Shown piece after piece: positions 7,093 to 14,741 of a stretch of DNA of 21,254 nt. Source of the DNA: CAIUSP01 sp964594365. GTDB taxonomy: Bacteria; Actinomycetota; Thermoleophilia; Solirubrobacterales; 70-9. Both the position numbers and the translations under genes were made by a program. The notes under the pieces are model-generated. The model saw only the letters and a program-made list of their open reading frames with translations. It did not search any database and was not told the origin of the DNA. The DNA lies in the NCBI GenBank assembly GCA_964594365.1, contig CAZQMB010000018.1:1-21254 (forward strand). Reading direction: 5' to 3'. Position 1 is the first letter of the stretch. Each line of letters begins with the position of its first letter.

Positions 7093-8307
7093 ATGACTGA
7101 ACGCGCCCCCACACGACTCTCCCCTCGTCTGCTGACCCTCACCGGGGTGATGCTGATCGCCCTGATCGCCTGCGCCCCGGCCAGAGCCGCAGAGACGTTC
7201 GTCGCCGGTCCGACGGTGGGCACAGCCAACCAGTTCTCCTACGCAGAGGGGCTCGCGATCCGGCCGGACGGGCAGATCCTGATCGCCGACGCGGACCCCA
7301 ACGGCAACAAGGTCCTCCGCTTCGATACGGCGAACGCGCTCCAGAACACCGCCTCGATCTCTTCGACGCTGGGCGGTGCCGGCATCAACTGCGTCGCGGA
7401 GACCGGCGGCACCGACTTCATCACCACCTCGCCGTGGGACAAGCCGATCCGCAAGTACGAGGAGAACGGCACCGAGATCGGTTTCGTCAATGGCTTCGAC
7501 ATGTACCTCTCCAGCCAGTTCAACGGAAAGGCCGGACCGGGAAGCGTCGAATGCGTTGCGAGATCGGGGGATTATCTCTACGCGATCTCCGATCGGGGAT
7601 CGAACTCGGCCATCCCCTCGCTGTCTCGCTGGAACCTGAGCGACCTCGCGCTCGGGCCCGATCGCGAGGGAACGCCGTTCGTCGGCCCGCTCTCGGGCCT
7701 GGCAACCGACTCCTCCTCCAATCTCTTCGTGGTCGATGCGGGCGCACACCAACTCCAGTCCTTCGACCGCGATCTGCAGCTCCGCTGGACCGTGGCCGGA
7801 CAGGGCACCGGCGCCAACCAGTTGGACGAGCCGAGCGCCGTCGCCGTCCGATCCCCCGTCGCTCTCGCCTACGTAGTCGACAACGGCAAGCCGACACCAT
7901 CCGACAACCGCCTCGTCGTCTTCAGCACAGTCGACGGATCATTCGTGAAGTCGATCAAGGTGCCTTTCGACGTCTCGGCGATCACCTTCGACCCTGCCAA
8001 CGACTGGCAACCGATCCTGAGCAGCGGACCGAGCGTCTATCGCGGTCTGTTCGTGACACAGGCCGTGGTGAGGATCACCGGCAAGCCGCGCAAGACCACC
8101 AAGTCGCGCGTCGCCTCGTTCCGCTTCGCATCAGACGAGCCAGATACCTCCTTCACCTGCAAGCTCGATCGGGGCAGAGCGAAGAGCTGTCGATCCGTAG
8201 CCCGGTTCCGAGGGTTGAGCCGCGGCCGTCACACCCTCTCGGTCACCGGCAGCGTGCCGGACGGGTTGCCGAGCGCGACCGTGACCTGGCGCTGGACCGT
8301 TCGCTGA
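7093..8307 (+). CDS. Secreted NHL/beta-propeller protein with C-terminal surface-repeat module
   Basis: A 404-residue exported protein. The N-terminus is basic then hydrophobic. It contains LIAC (24-27), which fits a lipobox, but also APARAAE, which fits signal peptidase I cleavage after Ala32, so lipoprotein or free secretion are both possible. The body has NHL-like blades, such as NQFSYAEGLAIRPDGQILIA and NQLDEPSAVAVRS. The last ~75 residues form one module of the type FxFxS...FxCKLD...C...L..G.HxLxV...W.WTV, a repeat common in Thermoleophilia exported proteins (family recollection). The start at 7093 gives a compact signal peptide; a GTG at 7051 would add 14 residues. No Shine-Dalgarno site is clear. 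It ends 4 bp from the convergent rlmB stop. Ligand and role are unknown. Confidence 0.8.
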   Translation: MTERAPTRLSPRLLTLTGVMLIALIACAPARAAETFVAGPTVGTANQFSYAEGLAIRPDGQILIADADPNGNKVLRFDTANALQNTASISSTLGGAGINCVAETGGTDFITTSPWDKPIRKYEENGTEIGFVNGFDMYLSSQFNGKAGPGSVECVARSGDYLYAISDRGSNSAIPSLSRWNLSDLALGPDREGTPFVGPLSGLATDSSSNLFVVDAGAHQLQSFDRDLQLRWTVAGQGTGANQLDEPSAVAVRSPVALAYVVDNGKPTPSDNRLVVFSTVDGSFVKSIKVPFDVSAITFDPANDWQPILSSGPSVYRGLFVTQAVVRITGKPRKTTKSRVASFRFASDEPDTSFTCKLDRGRAKSCRSVARFRGLSRGRHTLSVTGSVPDGLPSATVTWRWTVR

Positions 8308-8311
8308 GCGC

Positions 8312-8965
8312 TCAGGCGCTTCGCTGACGCTGGGCCTCGAAGAGGATCACCGCGGCCGCGGTAGAGACGTTCAGCGACTCCACCTGGCCCTGCGTGGGGA
8401 TCGCGACGAGCTCGTCGCAGGTGTCGGCGACGCGCTTCCTCAGGCCCTTGCCCTCCGAGCCCATCACCACGACCGCCCGACCCTTCCAGTCGACGTCGTA
8501 GATCGTGCGATCGGCATCGCCCTCGGCGCCGTAGATCCAGGCCTCCTGCTTGCGGGCCATCTCGAGCCAGTCGGCGAGGTTGCCCACGTGAGAGATCTCC
8601 AGGTGCTCGGTCGCGCCTGCGGAGGCCTTGACCACAGCGGGAGTGACCGTGGCAGCGCGGCGCTCGCAGATCACCACGCCCGATGCGCCCGCGACCTCGG
8701 CCACCCTGCAGGCGGCCCCGAGGTTGTGAGGGTCCTGGATCTCGTCGAGAGCGAGGACCAGAGCGTTCTCGTGGCGCAGTAGCTGCGAGGGGTCGGCATA
8801 ACCGAAGTCGTCGACCTCGGCCACGATCCCCTGGTGCTCGGCCGATCCGCACATCCGCTCCAGTTCGGCATCGGACACGTCGTCGCTGGTGACGACGCGG
8901 TGGACTCGCCTCTTTCCACGCTCGGCCTCGGCGACCGCACGGCGCCCGTAGATGAACTCGGTCAC
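8312..8965 (-). CDS. rlmB: 23S rRNA 2'-O-ribose methyltransferase, RlmB/TrmH (SPOUT) family
   Basis: A 217-residue SpoU-type SPOUT methyltransferase. All three family motifs are present: QDPHNLGAACR (77-87) with the catalytic-type Asn81 and Arg87; VVVMGSEGKGLR (165-176), which forms the trefoil-knot SAM site; and IPTQGQVESLNVSTA (189-203). A short N-terminal substrate-binding domain contains the typical HQGIVAEV (44-51). It is shorter than the ~250 residues common for RlmB, mainly in that domain. The expected product is Gm2251 in 23S rRNA; other SpoU targets remain possible. The GTG start overlaps the cysS stop (GTGA), so it is the last gene of the five-gene operon. The cysS-rlmB pairing is widely conserved in Gram-positive bacteria. 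Confidence 0.92.
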   Translation of the reverse strand: MTEFIYGRRAVAEAERGKRRVHRVVTSDDVSDAELERMCGSAEHQGIVAEVDDFGYADPSQLLRHENALVLALDEIQDPHNLGAACRVAEVAGASGVVICERRAATVTPAVVKASAGATEHLEISHVGNLADWLEMARKQEAWIYGAEGDADRTIYDVDWKGRAVVVMGSEGKGLRKRVADTCDELVAIPTQGQVESLNVSTAAAVILFEAQRQRSA

Positions 8966-10353
8966 GAGTCGTCTGTCCGCGGAACCAGACGGGCGCCGCC
9001 CGCCTCGTCGCGGACCTCCCAGCCCAGCTCGAGCAACCGGTCGCGGATCTCGTCGGCGCGATCGTAATCCCCCGCCTCGCGGGCAGCGTTCCTCTCCTCG
9101 AGGAGCGCCAGCGCCGCCGGATCAGGCTCGATCGAGTCATGCGCGAGTGACTCCAGCCCGAACAGCTCGAGCAGATCCGTCACGGCCTCACGCGCTCCGA
9201 TCAGCTCGCGCTTGTTCGCTTCGGTAACCAGATCGAAGATCGCAGCGAAGGCTTTGGGCGTGTTGAAGTCATCGGCGAGGGCCTCGTAGACGGCCTCGCG
9301 GCACTCGGATACCTCGGCGGCCTCCTCGCCGGCGGCCGAGCGCTCCTCCTCGCTTGCGCTCTCTCCACGCAGGAAGTTGCGAAGCCGCTCCACCCGGGCG
9401 CGCGACTCCTCGAGCGCCTCGGCTGAGAACGCGAGGGGCTGGCGATAGTGGCCCGAGACGAGGTACGCGACCACTGCCTCGGGGCCGTAGGTGTCGAGCG
9501 CGTGGGCCAGATCGAAGATGTTCCCCTCGGATTTGGACATCTTCTGCTCGTCGGTCTGGACCATCCCGTTGTGCATCCAGATCCGCGCCAAGGGAGTGCC
9601 CTGATCCGCCGCGGCGGCCTCGGACTGGGCGATCTCGTTCTCGTGGTGGGGGAAGACGAGGTCGGATCCTCCACCGTGGATCTCGAAGTCCAGCCCCAGT
9701 TCGCCCTCGGCCATCGCAGAGCACTCGATATGCCAACCCGGGCGCCCGGGTCCCCAGGGTGAGGGCCAGGCGGTGTCCTCGCCCTTCTTCTGGGCCTTCC
9801 AGAGCGCGAAGTCGAGCGGGTCCTCCTTCAGGTCGTCTGAGCCCGCCTCCTCGCCCTGATCCATCTGGTCGGGGTCGCGGTTGGAGAGGCTCCCGTAGCG
9901 GTCGAAGGAACGGACCCTGAAGTACACGTCGCCACCCGATTCGTAGGCGTTGCCAGACTCGATCAGCCGCTCGATCAACTCGATGATCTGCGGGATCGAG
10001 TCGGTGGCTCGCGGCTCGGAGTCGGGCCTGCCGATACCGAGCCGATCGGTGACGTGGATGTAGGCCTCCGACATCTGCGATGCCCAGTCGGCTGACGGCA
10101 CGCCAGCCTCGGCCGCGGCCGCGTAGATCTTGTCGTTGACGTCGGTGAGGTTGAAGACCACGCGAACCTCGTAGCCGAGTCTGCGAAGGAACCGGCCGAA
10201 GAGCATGAAGACCACGTACGGGCGGGCGTTGCCGATGTGGATCGGACCGTAGGTGGTCGGTCCGCAGGCGTAGATCCCGACCTTGCCGGGTTCGCGCGGC
10301 TCGAGCGCCTTGCGCTCGCCGCTGAGGGTGTCGGTGACGGTGACGGTGCGCAC
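8962..10353 (-). CDS. cysS: Cysteinyl-tRNA synthetase
   Basis: A 463-residue class I aminoacyl-tRNA synthetase that charges tRNA-Cys. The HIGH-type motif is HIGN (39-42) and KMSKS is at 271-275. The four zinc ligands that select cysteine are visible: Cys30 in YACGPTTY, Cys211 in HIECSAMA, His236 and Glu240 in PHHENE. The C-terminal part carries the helical DALR-like domain (DDFNTPKA) and a tail with GDYDRADEIRDRL. The CGPTTY N-terminal block fits CysS rather than the mycothiol ligase MshC. The start is GTG, 3 nt after the stop of the coiled-coil gene. The stop overlaps rlmB by 4 bp. Confidence 0.96.
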   Translation of the reverse strand: MRTVTVTDTLSGERKALEPREPGKVGIYACGPTTYGPIHIGNARPYVVFMLFGRFLRRLGYEVRVVFNLTDVNDKIYAAAAEAGVPSADWASQMSEAYIHVTDRLGIGRPDSEPRATDSIPQIIELIERLIESGNAYESGGDVYFRVRSFDRYGSLSNRDPDQMDQGEEAGSDDLKEDPLDFALWKAQKKGEDTAWPSPWGPGRPGWHIECSAMAEGELGLDFEIHGGGSDLVFPHHENEIAQSEAAAADQGTPLARIWMHNGMVQTDEQKMSKSEGNIFDLAHALDTYGPEAVVAYLVSGHYRQPLAFSAEALEESRARVERLRNFLRGESASEEERSAAGEEAAEVSECREAVYEALADDFNTPKAFAAIFDLVTEANKRELIGAREAVTDLLELFGLESLAHDSIEPDPAALALLEERNAAREAGDYDRADEIRDRLLELGWEVRDEAGGARLVPRTDDS

Positions 10354-10356
10354 GCG

Positions 10357-11499
10357 CTAGTAGGTGCGAAGGCGCCGGCCGGTGGTTCCGGGTCCGTCGT
10401 CATCGTCGTCCGGGCGCCTGGCGGGCTGTTCCTCGGTGAGCGCGTCGGGTTCGTCGGCGCGGTCTCCCAGGACCTTCTTGCGGGTGCGGGCGATCTTGCT
10501 CTCCACCTCGCGCTCGGCCTTGCGCCGTGCAGCCTCTACCCGCTCGTCGGCCTCACGCTGCAGACGCATGGCCTCCTGGGCCACCTGCATGTCGGCCTCG
10601 GCGCGGGCGCGGGCCTCGGTCTCTCGCGCCAGCGACTCGCGCAGCTCGGCGATCTCCTCGATCGAGTCCTCGCGGCCCTTCTCCTCTGCCGCGCGCTCTC
10701 TGCGGATGGTCTCCTTCTCCATCCGCGCGATCTCCTCCTCGGCCTGCTTGGCGGCTCTCTCGGCCTCCTGTTCGGCCTGCGCGACCTTCTGAGTGCTCTC
10801 GTTGACGGTCAACTGCATCTCGGTCGCCGCAGCATCGGCATCGCGAAAGCGCTCCTTGGCCACCCGCAACTCCTCGGCAGCCTTGGCGCTCTCCTCAGCC
10901 GCCTTCCGCTCGGCCTCGGCGCTCTCTCTGGCCGCGTTCTCCTCGGCCTCGGCGATGGCGGCATTCACCCTTTCGCGCGCCTCGGCCTTGAGCTGTTCCA
11001 ACTGAGCCTTGGCGGCCTCGCCGATCGCCTCGGCCGCCTTGTGGGCGTCGTCGAGCTGAGAGGTCAGCTCGGCCACGCGCTCCTCGAGGTCTTTGCGCGT
11101 CTGTTCGTGGTCTTTGCGTTCGAGCTCGAAGCCCGCTTTGGCCTCGTCGGCCGAACGCGATGCCTCACGCTCGAGATCGCGGACCTTCTGTGCGTTCACC
11201 TCAGCCTCGGCGCGCGCGTCGTCGAGCGCCTGCGCGACCGATCTCTCCTTCTCCTCGGCCTCGTCTGCGCGCTTCCTCGCCTCCTCGACCATGCGGGCGG
11301 ACTCGTCCTGAGCCTTCTCGGCCGCCTCCCGGGCGAGCTCGGCCTGCTGCTTGGCATTCGCCTCGCTCTGCCGCAGGGCCTCGATCAGCTGAGACGACTT
11401 CTCCCTGAATCGCTCGCTCGCCTGCTTGGCGGCATCGAGCTCGGCACGGATCTTCTCCGTGGCGTCGACCGGGGGATCGTTGTCTTTGCCGAAAGCCAT
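10357..11499 (-). CDS. Long Ala/Glu-rich coiled-coil protein, function unknown
   Basis: A 380-residue protein that I do not recognise. Residues ~12-345 are almost uninterrupted heptad-like sequence rich in Ala, Glu, Arg, Lys and Gln, with almost no prolines, so a long alpha-helical coiled coil is expected. There is no signal peptide and no membrane segment. The C-terminal ~35 residues change character: acidic and Pro-containing, with a run of five Asp (DDDDD), then ending in GRRLRTY. Resemblance to SMC, TolA or DivIVA-like proteins is only compositional. It lies 10 bp downstream of ispF and 3 bp upstream of cysS, so it is certainly co-transcribed with both. Such an operon position suggests a housekeeping or structural role. 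Translation begins at ATG 11499. Confidence 0.8.
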   Translation of the reverse strand: MAFGKDNDPPVDATEKIRAELDAAKQASERFREKSSQLIEALRQSEANAKQQAELAREAAEKAQDESARMVEEARKRADEAEEKERSVAQALDDARAEAEVNAQKVRDLEREASRSADEAKAGFELERKDHEQTRKDLEERVAELTSQLDDAHKAAEAIGEAAKAQLEQLKAEARERVNAAIAEAEENAARESAEAERKAAEESAKAAEELRVAKERFRDADAAATEMQLTVNESTQKVAQAEQEAERAAKQAEEEIARMEKETIRRERAAEEKGREDSIEEIAELRESLARETEARARAEADMQVAQEAMRLQREADERVEAARRKAEREVESKIARTRKKVLGDRADEPDALTEEQPARRPDDDDDGPGTTGRRLRTY

Positions 11500-11509
11500 C
11501 AGATCTGGT

Positions 11510-11983
11510 TCACGCCTGTCTCTCCACTAGCGCCACCGCAGTGCAGGCTAGACCCTCTCCCCTACCGATCCACCCCATCCCCTCGTTGGTGGTCGCCTTG
11601 ACGCTGACCGGGGCGCCCAGGGCCGCCGAGAGCGAGTCCTGGATCTCCTCGCGGTGCCCGCTCAGGCGTGGCTGCTCGCCTATGACGGTCGCATCCACGT
11701 TCACAGGTGTGCCCTCGAGTATTTCGAGCGTGCGCCGCAGGAGATCGAGCGAGTCCGCGTCCGCCCACTGCTCGGAATCCGGTGGGAAGTGGGTTCCGAT
11801 GTCGCCTTGACCGCAGGCTCCGAGGAGGGCGTCGATCACGGCGTGGGTCAGCACGTCGGCGTCCGAGTGGCCGGCGAGGCCGCGGTCGTGGGGGATCGTC
11901 ACCCCTCCGAGGATCAGCGGCCGGCCTTCCGCAGGTTCGGCAAAGCGATGGCTGTCGTAGCCGATCCCGACCCGCGCGTTCAC
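11510..11983 (-). CDS. ispF: 2-C-methyl-D-erythritol 2,4-cyclodiphosphate synthase
   Basis: A 157-residue MEP-pathway enzyme that converts CDP-ME 2-phosphate to the cyclodiphosphate, with release of CMP. Visible are GIGYDSHRF with metal ligands Asp10 and His12, GHSDADVLTHAVIDALLGA with the third ligand His47, DIGTHFPP (61-68), and the C-terminal signature KATTNEGMGWIGRGEGLACT. Length is normal for the family. The start is GTG and overlaps the stop of the PHP gene (GTGA). It is separated from ispD, its usual neighbour, by the PHP gene and two opposite-strand genes. Confidence 0.96.
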   Translation of the reverse strand: MNARVGIGYDSHRFAEPAEGRPLILGGVTIPHDRGLAGHSDADVLTHAVIDALLGACGQGDIGTHFPPDSEQWADADSLDLLRRTLEILEGTPVNVDATVIGEQPRLSGHREEIQDSLSAALGAPVSVKATTNEGMGWIGRGEGLACTAVALVERQA

Positions 11984-12831
11984 GACTCGACCTCGGTTGC
12001 CTCGCTCGCGCCGAGTGGCTGCATGCTCACCTCGCGCTCGGAGAAGGTGCAGATCTCGTCGACGCCTATCTCACCGAGCAACTCGATCGCGTCCTGGTAG
12101 CGGAAGCCGACCTGCTCGGGGAGGTGGGCGTCGGAGGAGAGGCAGAACCTCGCGCCAGCCTCGGCGAACATCGCTGCCAGAGACGGAGCCGGGTAGATCT
12201 CCCCGACCGGCTTTCGCAGGCCCGCGGTGGAGATCTCCACGGCGATACCCGTCTCGGCGACGGCCTCGACCAGCGGCTCGTAGTAGTGGCGGAGATCGCG
12301 GTCGGGGACGGGGCGATCGGTTCCCCATACCTTGACCAGATCCGGATGGGCGAGGATGTCGAACAGACCTGAGCGCGCTGCCTCGGCGACGGACTCGAAG
12401 TAGCGGCCCCAGACGACCTCGGGGTCGCCGTGAGTTCCCCAGACGTCGTAGTCGGCATCGTCGAAGGCGTCGCTGCCGAGGAAGTGGACCGATCCGACCA
12501 CGTAATCGAAGGGTCGACCCTCGAGCAGGTTCGCCATCCGGTCCTCGGTTCCGGGTACGAAATCGGCCTCTATCCCCACCCTCAGATCGTTGGCGGCCAG
12601 GAACTCGCAGTAGGCATCGAGATCGTCGTGGGCGTTCAGGCGCCAGAACGGGTGATCCCAGACGTCGAGCGCCTGGGTGAACCTGTGGACGTGCTCAGAC
12701 ACACCCAACTCTTCGATACCCGCTGCGGACGCGGCTTCGCGGTAGGCCGCGACGTTCTCGGGCGTGAAGTACCGCTCCCAGGTGGTTCCTGACTCATCCG
12801 GGCGCAGGTGCAGGTGGTAATCGGTGAGCAC
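11980..12831 (-). CDS. PHP-domain phosphoesterase, HisJ-type histidinol-phosphatase-like
   Basis: A 283-residue PHP metal-dependent phosphatase. Metal-binding motifs appear in the expected order: DYHLHL (4-9), GVSEHVHRF, GIEADFVPG, VGSVHFLG, DILAHPDLVK, VEISTAG and SSDAHLP. The length and the GSVHFLG/HPDLVK blocks fit histidinol-phosphatase (last phosphatase step of histidine synthesis), but no other his gene is in the window, so the substrate is not certain. The start is GTG at 12831, with no Shine-Dalgarno site. A -10-like TAGCCT lies 6 nt upstream, so the mRNA may be leaderless. It heads the operon PHP-ispF-coiled coil-cysS-rlmB. Confidence 0.88.
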   Translation of the reverse strand: MLTDYHLHLRPDESGTTWERYFTPENVAAYREAASAAGIEELGVSEHVHRFTQALDVWDHPFWRLNAHDDLDAYCEFLAANDLRVGIEADFVPGTEDRMANLLEGRPFDYVVGSVHFLGSDAFDDADYDVWGTHGDPEVVWGRYFESVAEAARSGLFDILAHPDLVKVWGTDRPVPDRDLRHYYEPLVEAVAETGIAVEISTAGLRKPVGEIYPAPSLAAMFAEAGARFCLSSDAHLPEQVGFRYQDAIELLGEIGVDEICTFSEREVSMQPLGASEATEVES

Positions 12832-12851
12832 ACGGGTAGGCTAGTCCCGTG
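12831..12851. promoter_or_regulatory. Symmetric bidirectional leaderless promoter
   Basis: The divergent genes start at GTG 12831 (-) and GTG 12849 (+), with only 17 bp between them. Centred in the gap is TAGGCTA (12837-12843). Plus strand: TAGGCT, then 6 nt, then GTG. Minus strand: TAGCCT, then 6 nt, then GTG. The outer bases CACGGG/CCCGTG also mirror each other. Both frames thus have a TANNNT -10 at the distance expected for transcription starting at the start codon. No -35 or Shine-Dalgarno sequence is seen on either side. Confidence 0.65.
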
Positions 12852-13853
12852 GTTCATCTCAGGGTGGTATCCCCGTCGCAGAAGTCCCAGCGTGTGCTCG
12901 ATCTGCTGTTGGCAGACGATGCCGTGACCAACATCGTCTATCTGGAGGGCGCCGCAAGGCAGCCAGAAGGAGATGTGATCCTCTGCGACGTCGCCCGCGA
13001 GGACGCGAGCATCGTGCTGGGCGACCTGAAGGACCTCGGGATCGACCACGACGGCTCGATCGCGATGGAGGCGGTGGACGTGGAGATCTCCGACGCGGGT
13101 GACCGTGCGGAACACGCCGCAGAGGGCATGCCCGGAGACGCCGTGATCTGGGAACAGGTCGCATCGCGCACCACCGACAACACCGAGCTCAACTGGAACT
13201 TCATAACGCTGATCGTGATGGCGGGGCTGATCGCCGCCTGCGGAATCATCCTCGACTCGACCATCCTGATCATCGGCGCGATGGTGGTTGGACCGGAGTT
13301 CGGGCCGATCGCCGGGTTCTGTGTGGCGCTGATCTCCAAACGCAAGGACGTAGCCATCCGCTCGGCCAAGGCGTTGCTCGTCGGCTTCCCGGCGGCGATC
13401 ACCGCCGCATTCCTGTTCGCCCTGTTCACCAATCTGATCAACATCGGGCCCGCCGATCCGACCCACGGCAGCCACCCCTTCACGCAGTTCATCTCGCAAC
13501 CGAACGAGTTCTCGCTGATCATCGCGATCTTCGCCGGTGTGGCCGGGATCCTCTCGCTCACCTCCTCCAAGTCAGGGGCGCTGGTGGGCGTGCTGATCTC
13601 GGTCACCACCATCCCCTCGGCGGCCAACATCGGGGTCGCAGCCGCCTACGCCGACTGGGGCGAGTGGCGCGGAGCGATGGCGCAGCTGGCGCTGAACCTG
13701 ATCGGCATAGTCGCGGCGGGCACCGTGACGCTCCTGGTCCAGCGGGCGATCTTCCGCCGCAGACAGGCCAGGCACATGGCAGGTCCCAGCCGCTCGGCCG
13801 CTGGATTGAGCACCGAGAGACGCTCCGGTACCAGGGGCCCAAACGATCTCTGA
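12849..13853 (+). CDS. DUF389 family membrane protein
   Basis: A 334-residue protein of the DUF389 (TIGR00341-like) family. An N-terminal soluble domain of ~110 residues (VHLRVVSP..., VTNIVYLEGAA, GDVILCDVARE, DGSIAMEAVD) precedes the membrane part. The membrane part begins with NFITLIVMAGLIAACGIILD, followed by IIGAMVVGPEFGPIAG, the family hallmark, and four more hydrophobic segments, including SSKSGALVGVLISVTTIPSA. The Ser/Arg-rich tail is probably cytoplasmic. The molecular role of the family is not established. The GTG start matches the usual xLHLRV-type N-terminus and is 6 nt from the TAGGCT box. It lies on the strand opposite to the conserved block. Confidence 0.88.
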   Translation: MVHLRVVSPSQKSQRVLDLLLADDAVTNIVYLEGAARQPEGDVILCDVAREDASIVLGDLKDLGIDHDGSIAMEAVDVEISDAGDRAEHAAEGMPGDAVIWEQVASRTTDNTELNWNFITLIVMAGLIAACGIILDSTILIIGAMVVGPEFGPIAGFCVALISKRKDVAIRSAKALLVGFPAAITAAFLFALFTNLINIGPADPTHGSHPFTQFISQPNEFSLIIAIFAGVAGILSLTSSKSGALVGVLISVTTIPSAANIGVAAAYADWGEWRGAMAQLALNLIGIVAAGTVTLLVQRAIFRRRQARHMAGPSRSAAGLSTERRSGTRGPNDL

Positions 13854-13871
13854 ACCCGGCGGATGAGCGAC

Positions 13872-13877
13872 TAGGAT
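13872..13877 (+). promoter_or_regulatory. -10-like box of the small membrane protein gene
   Basis: TAGGAT ends 7 nt before GTG 13885, with no Shine-Dalgarno site in between. The arrangement is the same as at radA and the DUF389 gene, and suggests a leaderless transcript. Confidence 0.5.
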
Positions 13878-13884
13878 TCAAACC

Positions 13885-14076
13885 GTGCTCCGCGACACAG
13901 CCATCTCGCTGGCCGTATTCGTGGCCGTCACCCTGATCGCACTGGCGGCCGGGGCAGCGAACCTCGGCACCGCCTTGGGAATCGGTCAGATCGCCTTCAT
14001 AGCCGCGGTGGCGATCCTGTTGGGATACGTGCCTCGCTCGGAGCGCACGGAGCCCGGGGGTCAGAACGAGGGCTAG
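13885..14076 (+). CDS. Small two-helix membrane protein, 63 aa
   Basis: I do not recognise this protein. Two hydrophobic segments (about residues 6-25 and 30-47, the latter ending LLGYVP) are followed by a polar tail, PRSERTEPGG. It has its own -10-like box and a GTG start. Its stop overlaps the end of the convergent ispD by 4 bp. It follows the DUF389 gene by 31 bp on the same strand. Both hydrophobic stretches and the clean upstream signal support it as a real gene rather than a chance frame. Confidence 0.65.
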   Translation: MLRDTAISLAVFVAVTLIALAAGAANLGTALGIGQIAFIAAVAILLGYVPRSERTEPGGQNEG

Positions 14077-14741
14077 GGGCGGGTTGTGAGGATCGCCGCC
14101 GCCCGCTCGAGGTCGGCGGTCGTGGTGATCTTGAAGTTCTCCTTACCGGATTCGACCGTGGCCACCTTGCCACCCACTGCCTCGACCAGCATCGCTTCGT
14201 CGGTCGCCTCGCCTGCGCCCGCTGACTCGATCGCCTCGCGCAGCGCCACGACCCTGAAGACCTGAGGTGTCTCGGCTGCCCGCAACGCGGCGCGATCGAT
14301 GGTGGCGGAGATCAGGCCGTCGTCTGTCATCTGCTTGACGGTGTCGTGGATCGCGGAGGCGGCGATTGCACCGGCCAGCGAGTCGTCCGAGGCCACTCGC
14401 TCGATCACCCGATCGAAGAGGTCGGGGGTGGCGAGTGGCCGTGCGGCATCGTGGATCAAGACGAGTTCGCTCTCACAGAGGGCGAGGGCGTTGAGGACCG
14501 ATTCGGTCCGTGTCTCCCCTCCCTCGACCACTCGGGTCCGCTCGTCACCGGACTGGATCTGATCCGCCATCCCCGGGGGCGCAGCGACGACCACCGCGCC
14601 TATCGCCTCCGTGCCCTCGAGAGCATCCAGCGCCCACTGGTACATCGGCCTCCCGGCCAACTCGACCAAGGCCTTCGGCTCGCCAGCTCCGAGTCGCTCC
14701 CCGGAGCCGGCAGCCGCGAGGATGGCGCTCGTGTCAGGCAG
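14073..14741 (-). CDS. ispD: 2-C-methyl-D-erythritol 4-phosphate cytidylyltransferase
   Basis: A ~222-residue MEP-pathway enzyme that makes CDP-ME from CTP and MEP. Visible are the nucleotide-binding AAAGSGERLGAGEPKA (9-24), GGETRTESVLNAL, LVLIHDAARPL, TIDRAALRAAETPQVFR, ATDEAMLVEAVGG and ENFKITTTADLERA. The start is unusual. No ATG, GTG or TTG lies where the family begins; CTG at 14741 gives (M)PDTSAILAAAGSG, the expected N-terminus, and AGGAAG lies ~6 nt upstream. The alternative is ATG 14810, which would add 23 atypical Arg/Thr-rich residues and overlap carD by 77 bp. The CTG start overlaps the carD stop by 8 bp, so the two are translationally coupled. ispD is followed by opposite-strand genes. 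Confidence 0.92.
   Translation of the reverse strand: MPDTSAILAAAGSGERLGAGEPKALVELAGRPMYQWALDALEGTEAIGAVVVAAPPGMADQIQSGDERTRVVEGGETRTESVLNALALCESELVLIHDAARPLATPDLFDRVIERVASDDSLAGAIAASAIHDTVKQMTDDGLISATIDRAALRAAETPQVFRVVALREAIESAGAGEATDEAMLVEAVGGKVATVESGKENFKITTTADLERAAAILTTRP

Noticed and set aside
10237..11601. 454-codon plus-strand frame opposite cysS, the coiled-coil gene and ispF
   Set aside because: The Leu/Gly-rich translation is what antisense of an Ala/Glu coiled-coil gene would give. It crosses the boundaries of three well supported genes.
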